From assembly GCF_008245025.1 (NCBI RefSeq), contig NZ_CP043426.1:744001-808000 (forward strand): a stretch of DNA of 64,000 nucleotides, written 5' to 3'. This DNA comes from Campylobacter lari subsp. concheus. Its GTDB lineage: Bacteria > Campylobacterota > Campylobacteria > Campylobacterales > Campylobacteraceae. Positions within the stretch are counted from its first letter, which is position 1. Each line of letters begins with the position of its first letter. Positions 9,904 through 18,953 of this stretch are shown piece after piece. The translations under genes were made by a program, and so were the position numbers. A model generated the notes under the pieces. The model was not told where the DNA came from. It was given only the letters and a program-made list of their open reading frames with translations, and did not search any database.

Positions 9904-11525
9904 TCTGCTGCACTTGTATTGATTCTGCATTGCAATGCTTCTTGTACTAAATTTCTAGCTATTGAAGCTTCAGCATCTACAATGTGTAAATGTTTATCAG
10001 TGTGTGGGAAAATAATCTTAGCACCTGTGCCACTTGTTTTTAAAACCGTTTGTATAGGTTTATTGAAATTAGAAAGTACTTGATAGAGCATGTCAAGTTT
10101 AGCTTCATTGCTTATAGTTATAATAGCAACCGAACATTCTTCTATATTAGCTACCTTTAGTGTTTCTACTTGGGCTACATTTGCAAAAAATACATTTTCA
10201 TTTCTACTACGCCCAAGCTCAACTAAATTTAAATCACTTTCTAAAACTAGATATGGAATACCTGTTTTTTTGATCTTTTGCACTACTTCTTGACCCAATC
10301 TTGTATAACCAAAAACGATAAAATGATCTTTCATTTTTTGATCACATAGATAAAATTTAGCCATATCACTTTGTTCACCTTCAGCTGCGTTGGCTATTTT
10401 TCTAAGATTATTTAAAATAAAAGGTGTTGCAACCATAGTGATAATAGAAACTATAATAAAAATTTGTGCCGTTTTTTCATCTATAAGTGAATTTACTTGC
10501 ATTAGCGAAAACACCGCTAGAGCAAATTCTCCAATTTGAGAAATACTCAAAGCAGTTTTTAACGCCACTCTTTTTCTTGTATAAAGGATTAAAAGACCAT
10601 AAATTACTACAAACTTTATTAACAATACCAAGCTTACAAAAACAAAAATCAAAAACCAATTTTCAAAAACTATATGAAAATCAATTTGCAAGCCAACACT
10701 AATAAAGAAAAATCCTAAAAGTAAATCCCTAAAAGGAACTAAATCTGCTTCTATTTTATGTTTATATTTAGTTTCTGCTATCAAAGCTCCAGCTATGAAT
10801 GCTCCAAGCGAGTAAGAAAAACCAAAAGAATGTGCTAAAAAACTTGCTCCTATTACGGTAAAAAGAATAGTAGCGATGAAAATTTCATTTGCATTAGTCT
10901 TAATGATAAATTTTAAAACATAAGTAAAAAGGTATTTACCTATAAAATAAAGCAAAACAAGTAAAATCACAGCGCTGACTAAGGTTGTAAATAAAAGCTT
11001 TGAAATATCAGCGTTTTGAGAGCTAAATATATCAATCATCAACAGCAGTGGTATTACGGCAATATCTTGAAAAAGCAAAATTCCCAAAGCTTTTCGGCCA
11101 TATTCTTCATTGATATCGCCACTATCATTAAGTATTTTTAAAACTATAGCTGTGGAGGATAAAGCTAGGGCAAAACCTGCTATCATTGCTATATGATTTG
11201 CTATACCTAAAATATAAGTTACAAGTAAAGTACAAACCAAGCCGCAAGTTAGCATTTGCAAACTTCCATTTAAAAACACTTCTTTTTTCATTGCCAAAAG
11301 ATGCTTAAATGAAAATTCAAGTCCTATGGTAAACATTAAAAAAACTATACCAAACTCAGCCACATGGATAATGATTTCATTGGTGCTAAAACCATAAAAT
11401 TCACGCACAAATAAACCTGTGGCTATATAGCCTATAATGGTTGGAATTCCAAATTTTTTAAGTATAACATTAAGTACGACAGCAACTGCTACTGCAGTTA
11501 AAAATAAAGTTATAAAAGCATCCAC
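9900..11525 (-). CDS. kefB: KefB/CPA2-type monovalent cation:proton antiporter
   Basis: A 541-residue inner-membrane transporter. Residues 1-380 form about 12 hydrophobic segments of the Na+/H+ exchanger (CPA2) fold, including LSSTAIVLKIL and the conserved GAFIAGALIAET. The C-terminal 140 residues form a cytoplasmic TrkA-N (RCK) domain with FIVFGYTRLGQEVVQK as the nucleotide-binding loop. This architecture matches KefB/KefC potassium efflux systems and related pH-homeostasis antiporters; which ion is moved is not decidable here. It lies 24 bp downstream of hspR on the same strand, so it could be co-transcribed with the heat-shock regulator. Confidence 0.88.
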   Translation of the reverse strand: MDAFITLFLTAVAVAVVLNVILKKFGIPTIIGYIATGLFVREFYGFSTNEIIIHVAEFGIVFLMFTIGLEFSFKHLLAMKKEVFLNGSLQMLTCGLVCTLLVTYILGIANHIAMIAGFALALSSTAIVLKILNDSGDINEEYGRKALGILLFQDIAVIPLLLMIDIFSSQNADISKLLFTTLVSAVILLVLLYFIGKYLFTYVLKFIIKTNANEIFIATILFTVIGASFLAHSFGFSYSLGAFIAGALIAETKYKHKIEADLVPFRDLLLGFFFISVGLQIDFHIVFENWFLIFVFVSLVLLIKFVVIYGLLILYTRKRVALKTALSISQIGEFALAVFSLMQVNSLIDEKTAQIFIIVSIITMVATPFILNNLRKIANAAEGEQSDMAKFYLCDQKMKDHFIVFGYTRLGQEVVQKIKKTGIPYLVLESDLNLVELGRSRNENVFFANVAQVETLKVANIEECSVAIITISNEAKLDMLYQVLSNFNKPIQTVLKTSGTGAKIIFPHTDKHLHIVDAEASIARNLVQEALQCRINTSAAE

Positions 11526-11549
11526 TCACCAACCTTTTGTAATGTTTTA

Positions 11550-11924
11550 TTATTTTATTTTTTCTAAAAAAATTAAGTCAAAATTGCTTCTGTGTTTTAC
11601 TACTGCTCTTGATTTTGAAGGATTATCTCTTCTATCAAGTTCTAATCTCAATTCTTCAATGGTATTTTCAAACTCATCAATTTTTGTTTTTAGCTTTAAA
11701 ATCACATCAACACCAGCCAAATTAACTCCAAGATCTCTTGTTAAGCGTAAAATCATTTTGATTCTATCTATATCTTTTTGAGAATATAGTCTCATTTTAC
11801 CATCGGTTCTACTTGGTTCAACCAAACCTTCTTTTTCATATTGTCTTAGAGTTTGTGGGTGTATGCTTAAAACCTTTGCAACAACACTTATAAGATACAC
11901 TGGTTCATCATAACTATGCTCCAT
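11550..11924 (-). CDS. hspR: Heat-shock repressor HspR (MerR family)
   Basis: A 124-residue MerR-type regulator. The winged helix at residues 8-75 contains YLISVVAKVLSIHPQTLRQY and the wing motif GKMRLYSQKDIDRI, followed by a coiled-coil dimerisation helix (FENTIEELRLELDRRD) and a short basic tail. HspR represses chaperone operons by binding HAIR inverted repeats, with help from DnaK in several bacteria. It follows cbpA by 12 bp, the classic cbpA-hspR pair of Campylobacterota, and so probably autoregulates this operon. Confidence 0.93.
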   Translation of the reverse strand: MEHSYDEPVYLISVVAKVLSIHPQTLRQYEKEGLVEPSRTDGKMRLYSQKDIDRIKMILRLTRDLGVNLAGVDVILKLKTKIDEFENTIEELRLELDRRDNPSKSRAVVKHRSNFDLIFLEKIK

Positions 11925-11936
11925 TGCATACTCCTT

Positions 11937-12809
11937 TTAAGGTAATTTTTCTTCTAAAATTTTTACAAATTCAGGATCAAGGCTATTAATATCAGGTATT
12001 TTTACATTTAAAATTAAATACATATCTCCATAAAGATCTGTTTTTCTATTTTGTACCCCATAACCTTTAAGTCTGATTTTTTGATTGTTTTTTGAATTTG
12101 GAGGTATGGTGATTTTAACTTCTTTTCTTGGAGTATGTACGCTGATTTTATCTCCAAAGAGTGCTGTTTTTAAACTAATTTCAACCTTTTTGTATAAATC
12201 ATCATCTTCTCTTTCATATTCATCACTTTTTTCAAGCTCTACCTTTAAAATCAAATCTCCTTTTTGTCCTTGAAAGCTTTTTCCTTTACCTCGTATGCGT
12301 AGCTTTTCGCCATCTTTTATGCCATGTGGAATTTTGATTTTAACTTGTTCGTTATTGATATTTATTGTGTGTTCACCACCTAAAATTCCTTTCTCAAAAG
12401 GAATTTTAACACTTGCTTGCAAATCTAGATCCTCTTCAAAACCCCCAAAACCCCCAAAACCACTTCTAAAATTATTACTAGAACTAAAACCTCTACCAAA
12501 GCCTCCAAAGCCTCCGCCGAAAATATTATTTAAAATATCATTAATATCAGCTCCGCCTGCATTTCTTGAAAAATCATGAAAACTTTGTCCACCAAACATG
12601 GAATCACCGTATCTATCATATTGAGCTCTTTTTTTCTCATCACTTAAAATTTCATAAGCGGCGTTGATTTCTTTAAATTTTTCCTCAGCACCTGCTTCTT
12701 TATTGATATCTGGGTGATATTGTCTTGCTAATTTTCTATAAGCTTTTTTTATTTCATCTGCACTAGCATTTTGCGAAACACCTAGTGTTTCATATAAACT
12801 ATTACTCAT
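11937..12809 (-). CDS. cbpA: DnaJ-like co-chaperone CbpA
   Basis: A 290-residue type-II J-protein. The J domain (residues 1-66) has the HPD tripeptide at 32-34. A Gly/Phe-rich linker runs from about 70 to 125 (repeated GFGGFG), and two substrate-binding beta domains follow with no zinc finger, which separates it from DnaJ. The linker codes for very repetitive sequence, producing a spurious Pro/Lys-rich frame on the other strand. It should stimulate DnaK. The start is preceded by AAGGAAT and by a TATAAT -10 box at 12838-12833. Confidence 0.93.
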   Translation of the reverse strand: MSNSLYETLGVSQNASADEIKKAYRKLARQYHPDINKEAGAEEKFKEINAAYEILSDEKKRAQYDRYGDSMFGGQSFHDFSRNAGGADINDILNNIFGGGFGGFGRGFSSSNNFRSGFGGFGGFEEDLDLQASVKIPFEKGILGGEHTININNEQVKIKIPHGIKDGEKLRIRGKGKSFQGQKGDLILKVELEKSDEYEREDDDLYKKVEISLKTALFGDKISVHTPRKEVKITIPPNSKNNQKIRLKGYGVQNRKTDLYGDMYLILNVKIPDINSLDPEFVKILEEKLP

Positions 12810-12832
12810 TTTTATTCCTTATTTTTTATAAG

Positions 12833-12838
12833 ATTATA
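12833..12838 (-). promoter_or_regulatory. -10 box of cbpA-hspR operon; symmetric region upstream
   Basis: TATAAT reads on the minus strand, 24-29 bp before the cbpA ATG. Immediately upstream, arms AAACTTTAGT (near 12843-12852) and ACTAAAGGTTT (near 12883-12893) form an imperfect inverted repeat with a long spacer. This is a plausible repressor site, but it does not match the classical HAIR sequence well. Confidence 0.55.
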
Positions 12839-12921
12839 CCATAAACTTTAGTCTTAGTCAATCAACTTTTATAAGTTTTAAAACTAAAGGTTTTATTTAC
12901 AATTGCGTAAAAATAAAATTT

Positions 12922-12927
12922 TATACT
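12922..12927 (+). promoter_or_regulatory. -10 box of htrA promoter
   Basis: TATACT lies 31 bp before the htrA ATG in a T/A-rich stretch, as is usual for Campylobacter sigma-70 promoters that lack a -35 box. It overlaps the imperfect dyad TTGTGTAAA/TTTTACAA (about 12928-12948), a possible response-regulator site, since htrA precedes cprRS. Confidence 0.5.
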
Positions 12928-12957
12928 TGTGTAAATTGATTTTACAAAGGATAATAC

Positions 12958-14376
12958 ATGAAAAAAACTATGGTTCTTTCTTTGGCATTGGCAACTAGTC
13001 TTTTTAGTGCTAGTATTGATTTTAAACAAGCTGAAGATAATATTCAAAGATCTTTACCAACTGATAATCAAAATACTATACTCTCTTATCATAATTCTAT
13101 ACAAAAAGTTAAAAATTCAGTTGTGAATATCTCAACTTCTAAAACCGTTCAAAGCAATTCCTTTGGGATTGATGATTTTTTCAATGATCCTTATTTTAAA
13201 CAATTTTTTGGTTTTGATTTTCCGCAAGCTCCAAAAAGTAAAAAAAATAAAAAAGAAGTAGTAAGTTCACTTGGATCTGGTGTAATTATTTCAAACGATG
13301 GTTATATTATAACAAATAATCATGTTATAGAAGATGCTGAAAAAATCACTGTAAATTTACCTGATTCAAGCACTGAATATAAAGCTAAATTAATCGGTGC
13401 TGATCCTAAAACAGATTTAGCAGTAATAAAAATAGAAGCAAAAAATTTACCTGCTGTGGTTTTTGCTGATTCGGATAAATTATTAGAAGGTGATGTAGTA
13501 TTTGCGCTAGGTAATCCTTTTGGTGTTGGAAGCAGTGTTACGAGTGGAATTATCTCGGCCTTAAACAAAAACAATATAGGTTTAAATCAATACGAAAATT
13601 TCATTCAAACGGATGCTTCAATTAATCCTGGAAATTCAGGTGGGGCTTTAGTTGATAGTAGAGGGGCTTTAGTCGGGATAAACTCAGCCATACTTTCAAG
13701 AAGTGGTGGAAATAATGGCATAGGTTTTGCAATCCCTTCTAATATGGCAAAATCTATTGCACAAAAACTTATCGAGCATGGAAAAATAGAAAGAGGATAT
13801 TTAGGTGTGGTTATAGGCGCTTTAACTCAAGATATTAAAAAAGCTTATACTAATCAAGAAGGAGCTTTAATAACAGAAGTTCAAAAAGACTCAGCAGCTT
13901 ATAGTGCAGGATTAAAAAGAGGTGATTTGATTATAAAAGTAGATAAGACTGTGATTAAAAGCCCTATGGATTTAAAAAATTATATAGGAAGTATTGATCC
14001 AAAACAAGCTATAGAAGTAACTTATGAAAGAGATAATAAAGTCAAAACAGCTAAATTTATGCTAAAAACAGATGAAAAATCGCTACAATATGAAAAAGGT
14101 TATATTGATGGTTTAAAATTAGTAGAGCTTGATTCTAAAAATAAACAACAATACCGCATACCTGAAAATATTGGTGGTATTTTAATCACTGAAGTTACTC
14201 CAAAATCAAAAGCAGAAAAAATAGGCTTTGAACAAGGTGATATTATTATAGGTATTGACCAATACGAAGTTTCAAATTTTAAAGAATTATCTAAGGCTTT
14301 AGAATTAAATAAAGGCAAAGAATATGTTAAAATTTGGATTAATAGAGGCGGTATGGTTAGAGCTTTACTTTTTTAA
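12958..14376 (+). CDS. htrA: Periplasmic serine protease/chaperone HtrA (DegP/DO)
   Basis: A 472-residue envelope-stress protease; in Campylobacter the secreted form also cleaves host junction proteins. A signal peptide covers residues 1-18. The trypsin-like domain has the catalytic triad His122 (TNNHVIED), Asp153 (KTDLAVIK) and Ser227 (NPGNSGGAL). Two PDZ domains follow at about 275-365 and 380-470. AAAGGATA precedes the ATG. The gene is first in htrA-cprR-cprS and divergent from cbpA, so protein-quality genes of cytoplasm and envelope share one regulatory gap. Confidence 0.96.
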   Translation: MKKTMVLSLALATSLFSASIDFKQAEDNIQRSLPTDNQNTILSYHNSIQKVKNSVVNISTSKTVQSNSFGIDDFFNDPYFKQFFGFDFPQAPKSKKNKKEVVSSLGSGVIISNDGYIITNNHVIEDAEKITVNLPDSSTEYKAKLIGADPKTDLAVIKIEAKNLPAVVFADSDKLLEGDVVFALGNPFGVGSSVTSGIISALNKNNIGLNQYENFIQTDASINPGNSGGALVDSRGALVGINSAILSRSGGNNGIGFAIPSNMAKSIAQKLIEHGKIERGYLGVVIGALTQDIKKAYTNQEGALITEVQKDSAAYSAGLKRGDLIIKVDKTVIKSPMDLKNYIGSIDPKQAIEVTYERDNKVKTAKFMLKTDEKSLQYEKGYIDGLKLVELDSKNKQQYRIPENIGGILITEVTPKSKAEKIGFEQGDIIIGIDQYEVSNFKELSKALELNKGKEYVKIWINRGGMVRALLF

Positions 14377-14388
14377 GAAAGGAAGAAA

Positions 14389-15063
14389 ATGACAAATATT
14401 TTAATGATAGAAGATGATTTAGAATTAGCTGAGATTATAGCTGAATATTTAGAGCAATTTGATATGAAAGTAGATATTGCTCATGAGCCTTATATAGGTC
14501 TTTCAAGACTTGCTTTAAATCCTTATGATTTAATCATTTTAGATTTGAGCTTACCTGGACTTGATGGGCTTGAAGTATGTGAGGAAATTCGTAAAAAATA
14601 TGATACACCTATTATCATTTCAAGCGCAAGACATGATATTAGCGATAAGGTTGCAGCTCTTGATTTGGGTGCTGATGATTATTTACCAAAACCATATAAT
14701 CCTCAAGAACTTCAAGCAAGAATTAAAAGTCATTTAAGAAGAATTTCAAATACAAAAACTGCTCAAGCTCAAGTTAAAAAAGATCTTGTATATGATAAAT
14801 ACAAACATACTATCACTATGAAAGATCAAGAAATTAACTTTACCAATGCTGAATTTGATATTTTAAGTTATTTAATTAAAAAAGAAGGTGGAGTGGTGAG
14901 TCGTGAAGAGCTTGTGTATAATTGTAGCTCTATTAGTGAAGATTCTAGTAATAAAAGTATAGATGTAATCATTAGTAGAATCAGACAAAAAATCGGAGAT
15001 GATCCTAAAACTCCAAAATACATTCATTCAATCAGAGGCATAGGGTATAAATTAACTCAATGA
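14389..15063 (+). CDS. cprR: Response regulator CprR (OmpR/PhoB family)
   Basis: A 224-residue regulator with an N-terminal receiver domain (acidic pair EDD at 8-10, phospho-acceptor Asp52 in LDLSLP, Lys in LPKPYNP near 105) and a C-terminal winged helix (about 130-224, ending SIRGIGYKLTQ). The position after htrA and before the kinase matches CprRS, which controls envelope properties and biofilm in C. jejuni, where the regulator is reported essential. It overlaps the kinase by 4 bp (ATGA). Confidence 0.88.
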   Translation: MTNILMIEDDLELAEIIAEYLEQFDMKVDIAHEPYIGLSRLALNPYDLIILDLSLPGLDGLEVCEEIRKKYDTPIIISSARHDISDKVAALDLGADDYLPKPYNPQELQARIKSHLRRISNTKTAQAQVKKDLVYDKYKHTITMKDQEINFTNAEFDILSYLIKKEGGVVSREELVYNCSSISEDSSNKSIDVIISRIRQKIGDDPKTPKYIHSIRGIGYKLTQ

Positions 15064-16301
15064 ATAAATCATCAATTTTTTATACCATAACCTTTGTTTT
15101 TTTACTTGCTAGTGTTAGTGTGATTTTAGCATTTTTATGGCTTATAAAATATGATCAGCAAAATTACACTAATGAACTTAATGCAAAATATTCTTTTATA
15201 GCTAATGCAAGATTATTGTATTTTAACCATGTAATTAGCGAAAAAGAATTTTATGAGCAAACAAAAAATTACAAGATGATAGAATTAACCACACCATCTT
15301 CTATAAGAAAAATCATCTATAAGGCTGAAACCATAGCGCGCGCTCAAACTAGCACAGGTGTGGTTGAAATCATTACTTTAGAAGATAGTGTGTATTTAAA
15401 AATCATTTTTGATGGTAAGCTTTATTTGTACAAAGATTTAGAATATCAAGGTTATCGTTATTTTGTGATTAAGCTTATTGCTAGTATAGTAGTAATGGTT
15501 TTATTGATTTTATATATTTTTATCATTAGAAAATTAAAACCACTTAGAGCTTTAAAAAGACAAATAGATAAATTTGGCGAAAACAAACTCAATGAAATTC
15601 AAAATGTCAGTAAAGGCAATGATGAAATTTCTCAAGTAGCAACAGCCTTTTATGAGTCTATTTTGAGAATTCAAAAACTAAACACTTCAAGGCAATTTTT
15701 CTTAAGAAATATTATGCATGAGTTAAAAACCCCTATTACTAAAGGTTTAATTACTTTAGAAATGCTTGAAGATAGCAAATATAAAGAAAGATTAGTAGGC
15801 GCTTTTAATCGTTTGGAAATTTTGATTAATGAATTTGCAGCTATTGAACAAATTACTTCGGGCGCTGGTTTAATTAATTTAAAAAAATACAATATCTTAG
15901 ATCTTTTAGATGAAGCTAAAGATATAGCTATGAGTGATGATGAAAAAGTAAAAATTAGTATCAAAGAAAGTTTTAGCGTCAATGTAGATTTTAAACTTTT
16001 TACTACTGCGATGAAAAATATGATAGATAATGCGACAAAATATTCTGATGAAAATTGTGTTACCATAGAAATAACTAAAGATTATCTTTGCTTTAAAAAC
16101 AAAGGAAAAGCCTTAGATAAAGACTTGAAATACTACACTCAAGCCTTTACGCAAGGAAAGAAAAACAAAGATAGTTTTGGACTCGGATTATATATTGTTA
16201 AGACTATTTTAGATTCTCATAAACTTACACTTTATTATGAATATAAAGATGGTGTTAATCATTTTTATTTTAATGATATACAAAATATAATTTTAAACTA
16301 G
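15060..16301 (+). CDS. cprS: Sensor histidine kinase CprS
   Basis: A 413-residue membrane kinase with transmembrane helices at about 8-29 and 136-156 enclosing a 105-residue periplasmic sensor. The phospho-acceptor His220 lies in MHELKTPITKG. The ATPase domain carries the N box (MKNMIDNATKYS) and a G box (SFGLGLYIV), with a degenerate G1 region. No HAMP domain is obvious, although a short linker of about 40 residues is present. Translation is coupled to cprR. The ligand is unknown. Confidence 0.86.
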   Translation: MNKSSIFYTITFVFLLASVSVILAFLWLIKYDQQNYTNELNAKYSFIANARLLYFNHVISEKEFYEQTKNYKMIELTTPSSIRKIIYKAETIARAQTSTGVVEIITLEDSVYLKIIFDGKLYLYKDLEYQGYRYFVIKLIASIVVMVLLILYIFIIRKLKPLRALKRQIDKFGENKLNEIQNVSKGNDEISQVATAFYESILRIQKLNTSRQFFLRNIMHELKTPITKGLITLEMLEDSKYKERLVGAFNRLEILINEFAAIEQITSGAGLINLKKYNILDLLDEAKDIAMSDDEKVKISIKESFSVNVDFKLFTTAMKNMIDNATKYSDENCVTIEITKDYLCFKNKGKALDKDLKYYTQAFTQGKKNKDSFGLGLYIVKTILDSHKLTLYYEYKDGVNHFYFNDIQNIILN

Positions 16302-16308
16302 GAAGCTC

Positions 16309-18330
16309 ATGCCCTTATCGCGTTTAAATGAAGAACAATACAAAGCCGCTAGTGCTCCTTTTGGACATAATCTAATCATAGCAAGTGCAGGTACAGGTAA
16401 AACTTCAACCATAGTTGCAAGAATAGCTTTTTTACTTCAAAATGGCATAAAGCCTGAAAAAATTATGCTTTTAACTTTTACAAACAAAGCTAGTAAAGAA
16501 ATGATAGAAAGACTTGGTAGGTATTTTGATAAAAGTATTACTTCAAAAATCACAGCAGGAACCTTTCATAGCACTGCTTATTCTCTACTTAAAGAGTTAA
16601 ATCATGATATTATTTTAAAACCTGCTAGTGAGCTTAAAATTCTTTTACGTTCTATTTTTGAAAAACGTACTTTTCATCATCTAAGTGATACTAAACCTTA
16701 TATGCCAAGTTATTTGTATGATGTATATTCTTTATTTCAAAATACTAATGCAAATTTAGATGAATTTTATAATTGGTTTTGTCAAAATTATGATGAACAA
16801 GCTATTTATGCTGAAATTTATGAGGATATTTTAAAAGAATACGAAGAAGAAAAAGCACGTTTTAACTATGTAGATTTTAATGATTTATTGATTAAATTAA
16901 AACATGTTTTAGCTTCACATCATTTTGAATTTGATGAGATTTTAGTAGATGAATACCAAGATACTAATACTTTACAAGGTTCATTAATTGATGCTTTTAA
17001 AAGTAAAAGTTTATTTTGTGTGGGTGATTATGATCAGAGTATCTATGCTTTTAATGGGGCTGATATTTCTATTATAGGAAGTTTTAAAGATAGATTTATC
17101 GATGCAAATATTTTTACTTTAAATAAAAACTATCGTTCTAGTAAAAATATACTTGCGCTGGCTAATAAGGTAATTTTAAACAATGAAAGATTATATCCCA
17201 AAGAATTGATTGTAACTAGAGAAGGAGATTTTAAGGCACCAAGTTTGCTAACTTTCAATGAATTATTTGATCAATACTCCACCATAGCAAAAATAATCTT
17301 ACAAAGTGGAGTTAATCTTGATGAAATTGCTGTTATTTTTAGAAACAATTCTAGCGCAGATGGAGTAGAAGTTGCCTTAAGAGAACTTGGTATAGCAAGC
17401 AAAAGAAAAGGTGGAGGAAGCTTTTTTGAAAGCTTGGAAGTTAAAAACTTTTGCTCTATGCTTGCAATCGTGCTTAATCCAAAAGATATCATGGCTTTTA
17501 TACATTTGCTTGAATACACCAAAGGAGTCGGTGGGGTTTTAGCAAAAGATATTTTTGATGCTTTATTAAAACTGGGGTATTCTAGTTTGATTAAAGGTTT
17601 TTTAAATCCTGATAGTAGTGTTAGTTTAAAAAAATACAAAAAACAAAGTTACCAACTAGGACTTTTTGATGATATTGAGGAGCTAGCCTCGCCTTCAAGG
17701 TTTAATTTAGAAAGTGAATTTAACACCCACCCTATTTTAAGCCTTCCTAAAATCAACGAGCTTTGTGCGAAAAATCTTGAAAAAATTTATCTTTTTATTA
17801 AAAAAGCAAGCGAGTGTAAAGTTTCAACTCAGCTTGTAAATTTAATCTTAGAAAATGATTATTTTAAAGAAATTTGTGATATTTTAGCAACCAAAAGAGC
17901 GACTAATAAAAACTCCAATGTTGATTTAAATAAAAAAAGTGAAATTTTAGAAAAAATCAATGCGAAAATGTTTGTACTAAAAGAACTTGCTAAAAATTAT
18001 AGTGATAATTATAAATATTATAATTTTCTTACTCTTGGAGCTAGTGAAATGAGTAGTGGCAGTGGGGTTAATCTTTTAAGTATACATGCTAGTAAGGGGC
18101 TTGAGTTTGAGCTTGTATTTGTAATTGATCTTGCACAAGGAAGATTTCCTAACCAAAAACTCATGAGTATGGGTGGAAGTTTAGAAGAAGAAAGAAGGCT
18201 TTTTTATGTAGCAGTAACTAGAGCTAAGGATACTTTATACTTAAGCTATGCAAAATATGACAAGATAAAAAAAAGCAATTATCAACCTTCGTGTTTTCTA
18301 ATCGAAGCAGGTATGTGTAAAGAGGAATAA
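16309..18330 (+). CDS. UvrD/Rep-family DNA helicase
   Basis: A 673-residue superfamily-1A 3'-5' helicase for repair and replication restart. Walker A is IIASAGTGKTST near 25-37, motif Ia LLTFTNKASKEM, motif II VDEYQDTN, motif III CVGDYDQSIYAFNGA, motif V NLLSIHASKGLEF, and motif VI YVAVTRAKDTLYL. It is about 50 residues shorter than E. coli UvrD. The ATG at 16309 follows cprS by 7 bp with AGGAAG as ribosome site. A palindromic A/T hairpin after the stop separates it from tpx. Confidence 0.9.
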   Translation: MPLSRLNEEQYKAASAPFGHNLIIASAGTGKTSTIVARIAFLLQNGIKPEKIMLLTFTNKASKEMIERLGRYFDKSITSKITAGTFHSTAYSLLKELNHDIILKPASELKILLRSIFEKRTFHHLSDTKPYMPSYLYDVYSLFQNTNANLDEFYNWFCQNYDEQAIYAEIYEDILKEYEEEKARFNYVDFNDLLIKLKHVLASHHFEFDEILVDEYQDTNTLQGSLIDAFKSKSLFCVGDYDQSIYAFNGADISIIGSFKDRFIDANIFTLNKNYRSSKNILALANKVILNNERLYPKELIVTREGDFKAPSLLTFNELFDQYSTIAKIILQSGVNLDEIAVIFRNNSSADGVEVALRELGIASKRKGGGSFFESLEVKNFCSMLAIVLNPKDIMAFIHLLEYTKGVGGVLAKDIFDALLKLGYSSLIKGFLNPDSSVSLKKYKKQSYQLGLFDDIEELASPSRFNLESEFNTHPILSLPKINELCAKNLEKIYLFIKKASECKVSTQLVNLILENDYFKEICDILATKRATNKNSNVDLNKKSEILEKINAKMFVLKELAKNYSDNYKYYNFLTLGASEMSSGSGVNLLSIHASKGLEFELVFVIDLAQGRFPNQKLMSMGGSLEEERRLFYVAVTRAKDTLYLSYAKYDKIKKSNYQPSCFLIEAGMCKEE

Positions 18331-18338
18331 AATAAGAC

Positions 18339-18370
18339 TTTATTAATCTTTTTATATTATGATTAATAAA
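18339..18370 (+). terminator. Stem-loop between helicase gene and tpx
   Basis: Perfect 10-bp arms TTTATTAATC and GATTAATAAA around a 12-base T-rich loop. It is A/T-only apart from one G-C pair, so a weak terminator. It ends 19 bp before the tpx ATG, so it may instead lie in the tpx leader. Confidence 0.45.
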
Positions 18371-18389
18371 AATCATTCAAGGAGAAAAA

Positions 18390-18914
18390 ATGAATAGTGT
18401 ATTATTCAAAGGAAATAAAGTAAATTTAAAAGGAAATAACATCCAAGTTGGCGATATGGCTCCAAATATCACCTTAAAAGCTAAAGATCTTTCAGGTGTT
18501 GAAATTGCTCCAAAAGGCAAAACTCAAATTATTATCAGCGTGCCAAGCCTTGATACTCCAGTATGTGCAACTGAAGCTAGAGAATTTAATAAAAAAGCGG
18601 CAGCAAGCGGTGTAGAAGTAATCGTAGTTAGTATGGACTTACCATTTGCTATGGGTCGTTTTTGCTCAACTGAAGGTATAGATAATTTAACTGTTGCAAG
18701 TGATTTTGTTTCTAAAGAATTTGGTGAAAAATATGGTGTTTTAATGTCTGATGGTCCGCTTGAGGGAATTTTAGCTAGAGCAGTGTTTGTAGTTAAAGAT
18801 GGTATGGTTGCTTATAAAGAATTGGTAAATGAAGTAACAGAACTTCCAAATATGCAAGCTTTAGAAAGTTTCTTAGGTCAAAGTTGCGGATGTGGTGGTT
18901 GTGGTTGCCACTAA
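18390..18914 (+). CDS. tpx: Thiol peroxidase (Tpx, atypical 2-Cys peroxiredoxin) with cysteine-rich tail
   Basis: A 174-residue thioredoxin-dependent peroxidase protecting against lipid and hydrogen peroxides. The peroxidatic Cys59 is in DTPVCATEAREF and the resolving Cys92 in GRFCSTEG, the Tpx spacing. The C-terminus adds an unusual SCGCGGCGCH tail with four cysteines (166, 168, 171, 173) and a final histidine, which is not part of the catalytic fold and looks like a metal-binding or redox appendage. An AAGGAG ribosome site precedes the ATG, and a strong hairpin follows the stop. Confidence 0.95.
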   Translation: MNSVLFKGNKVNLKGNNIQVGDMAPNITLKAKDLSGVEIAPKGKTQIIISVPSLDTPVCATEAREFNKKAAASGVEVIVVSMDLPFAMGRFCSTEGIDNLTVASDFVSKEFGEKYGVLMSDGPLEGILARAVFVVKDGMVAYKELVNEVTELPNMQALESFLGQSCGCGGCGCH

Positions 18915-18916
18915 AA

Positions 18917-18943
18917 TTTAAAAGCCTTTTATAGGCTTTTAAA
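18917..18943 (+). terminator. Rho-independent-like terminator of tpx
   Basis: Perfect 10-bp arms TTTAAAAGCC and GGCTTTTAAA around a 7-base loop begin three bases after the tpx stop. The right arm supplies the U-rich part. It ends only 10 bp before the ATG of the next gene. Confidence 0.7.
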
Positions 18944-18953
18944 ACTTAAAAAC

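Noticed and set aside
12295..12579. Pro/Lys/Ser-rich open frame on the plus strand inside cbpA
   Set aside because: It is the antisense shadow of the Gly/Phe-rich linker of cbpA, with no ribosome site and no family resemblance.
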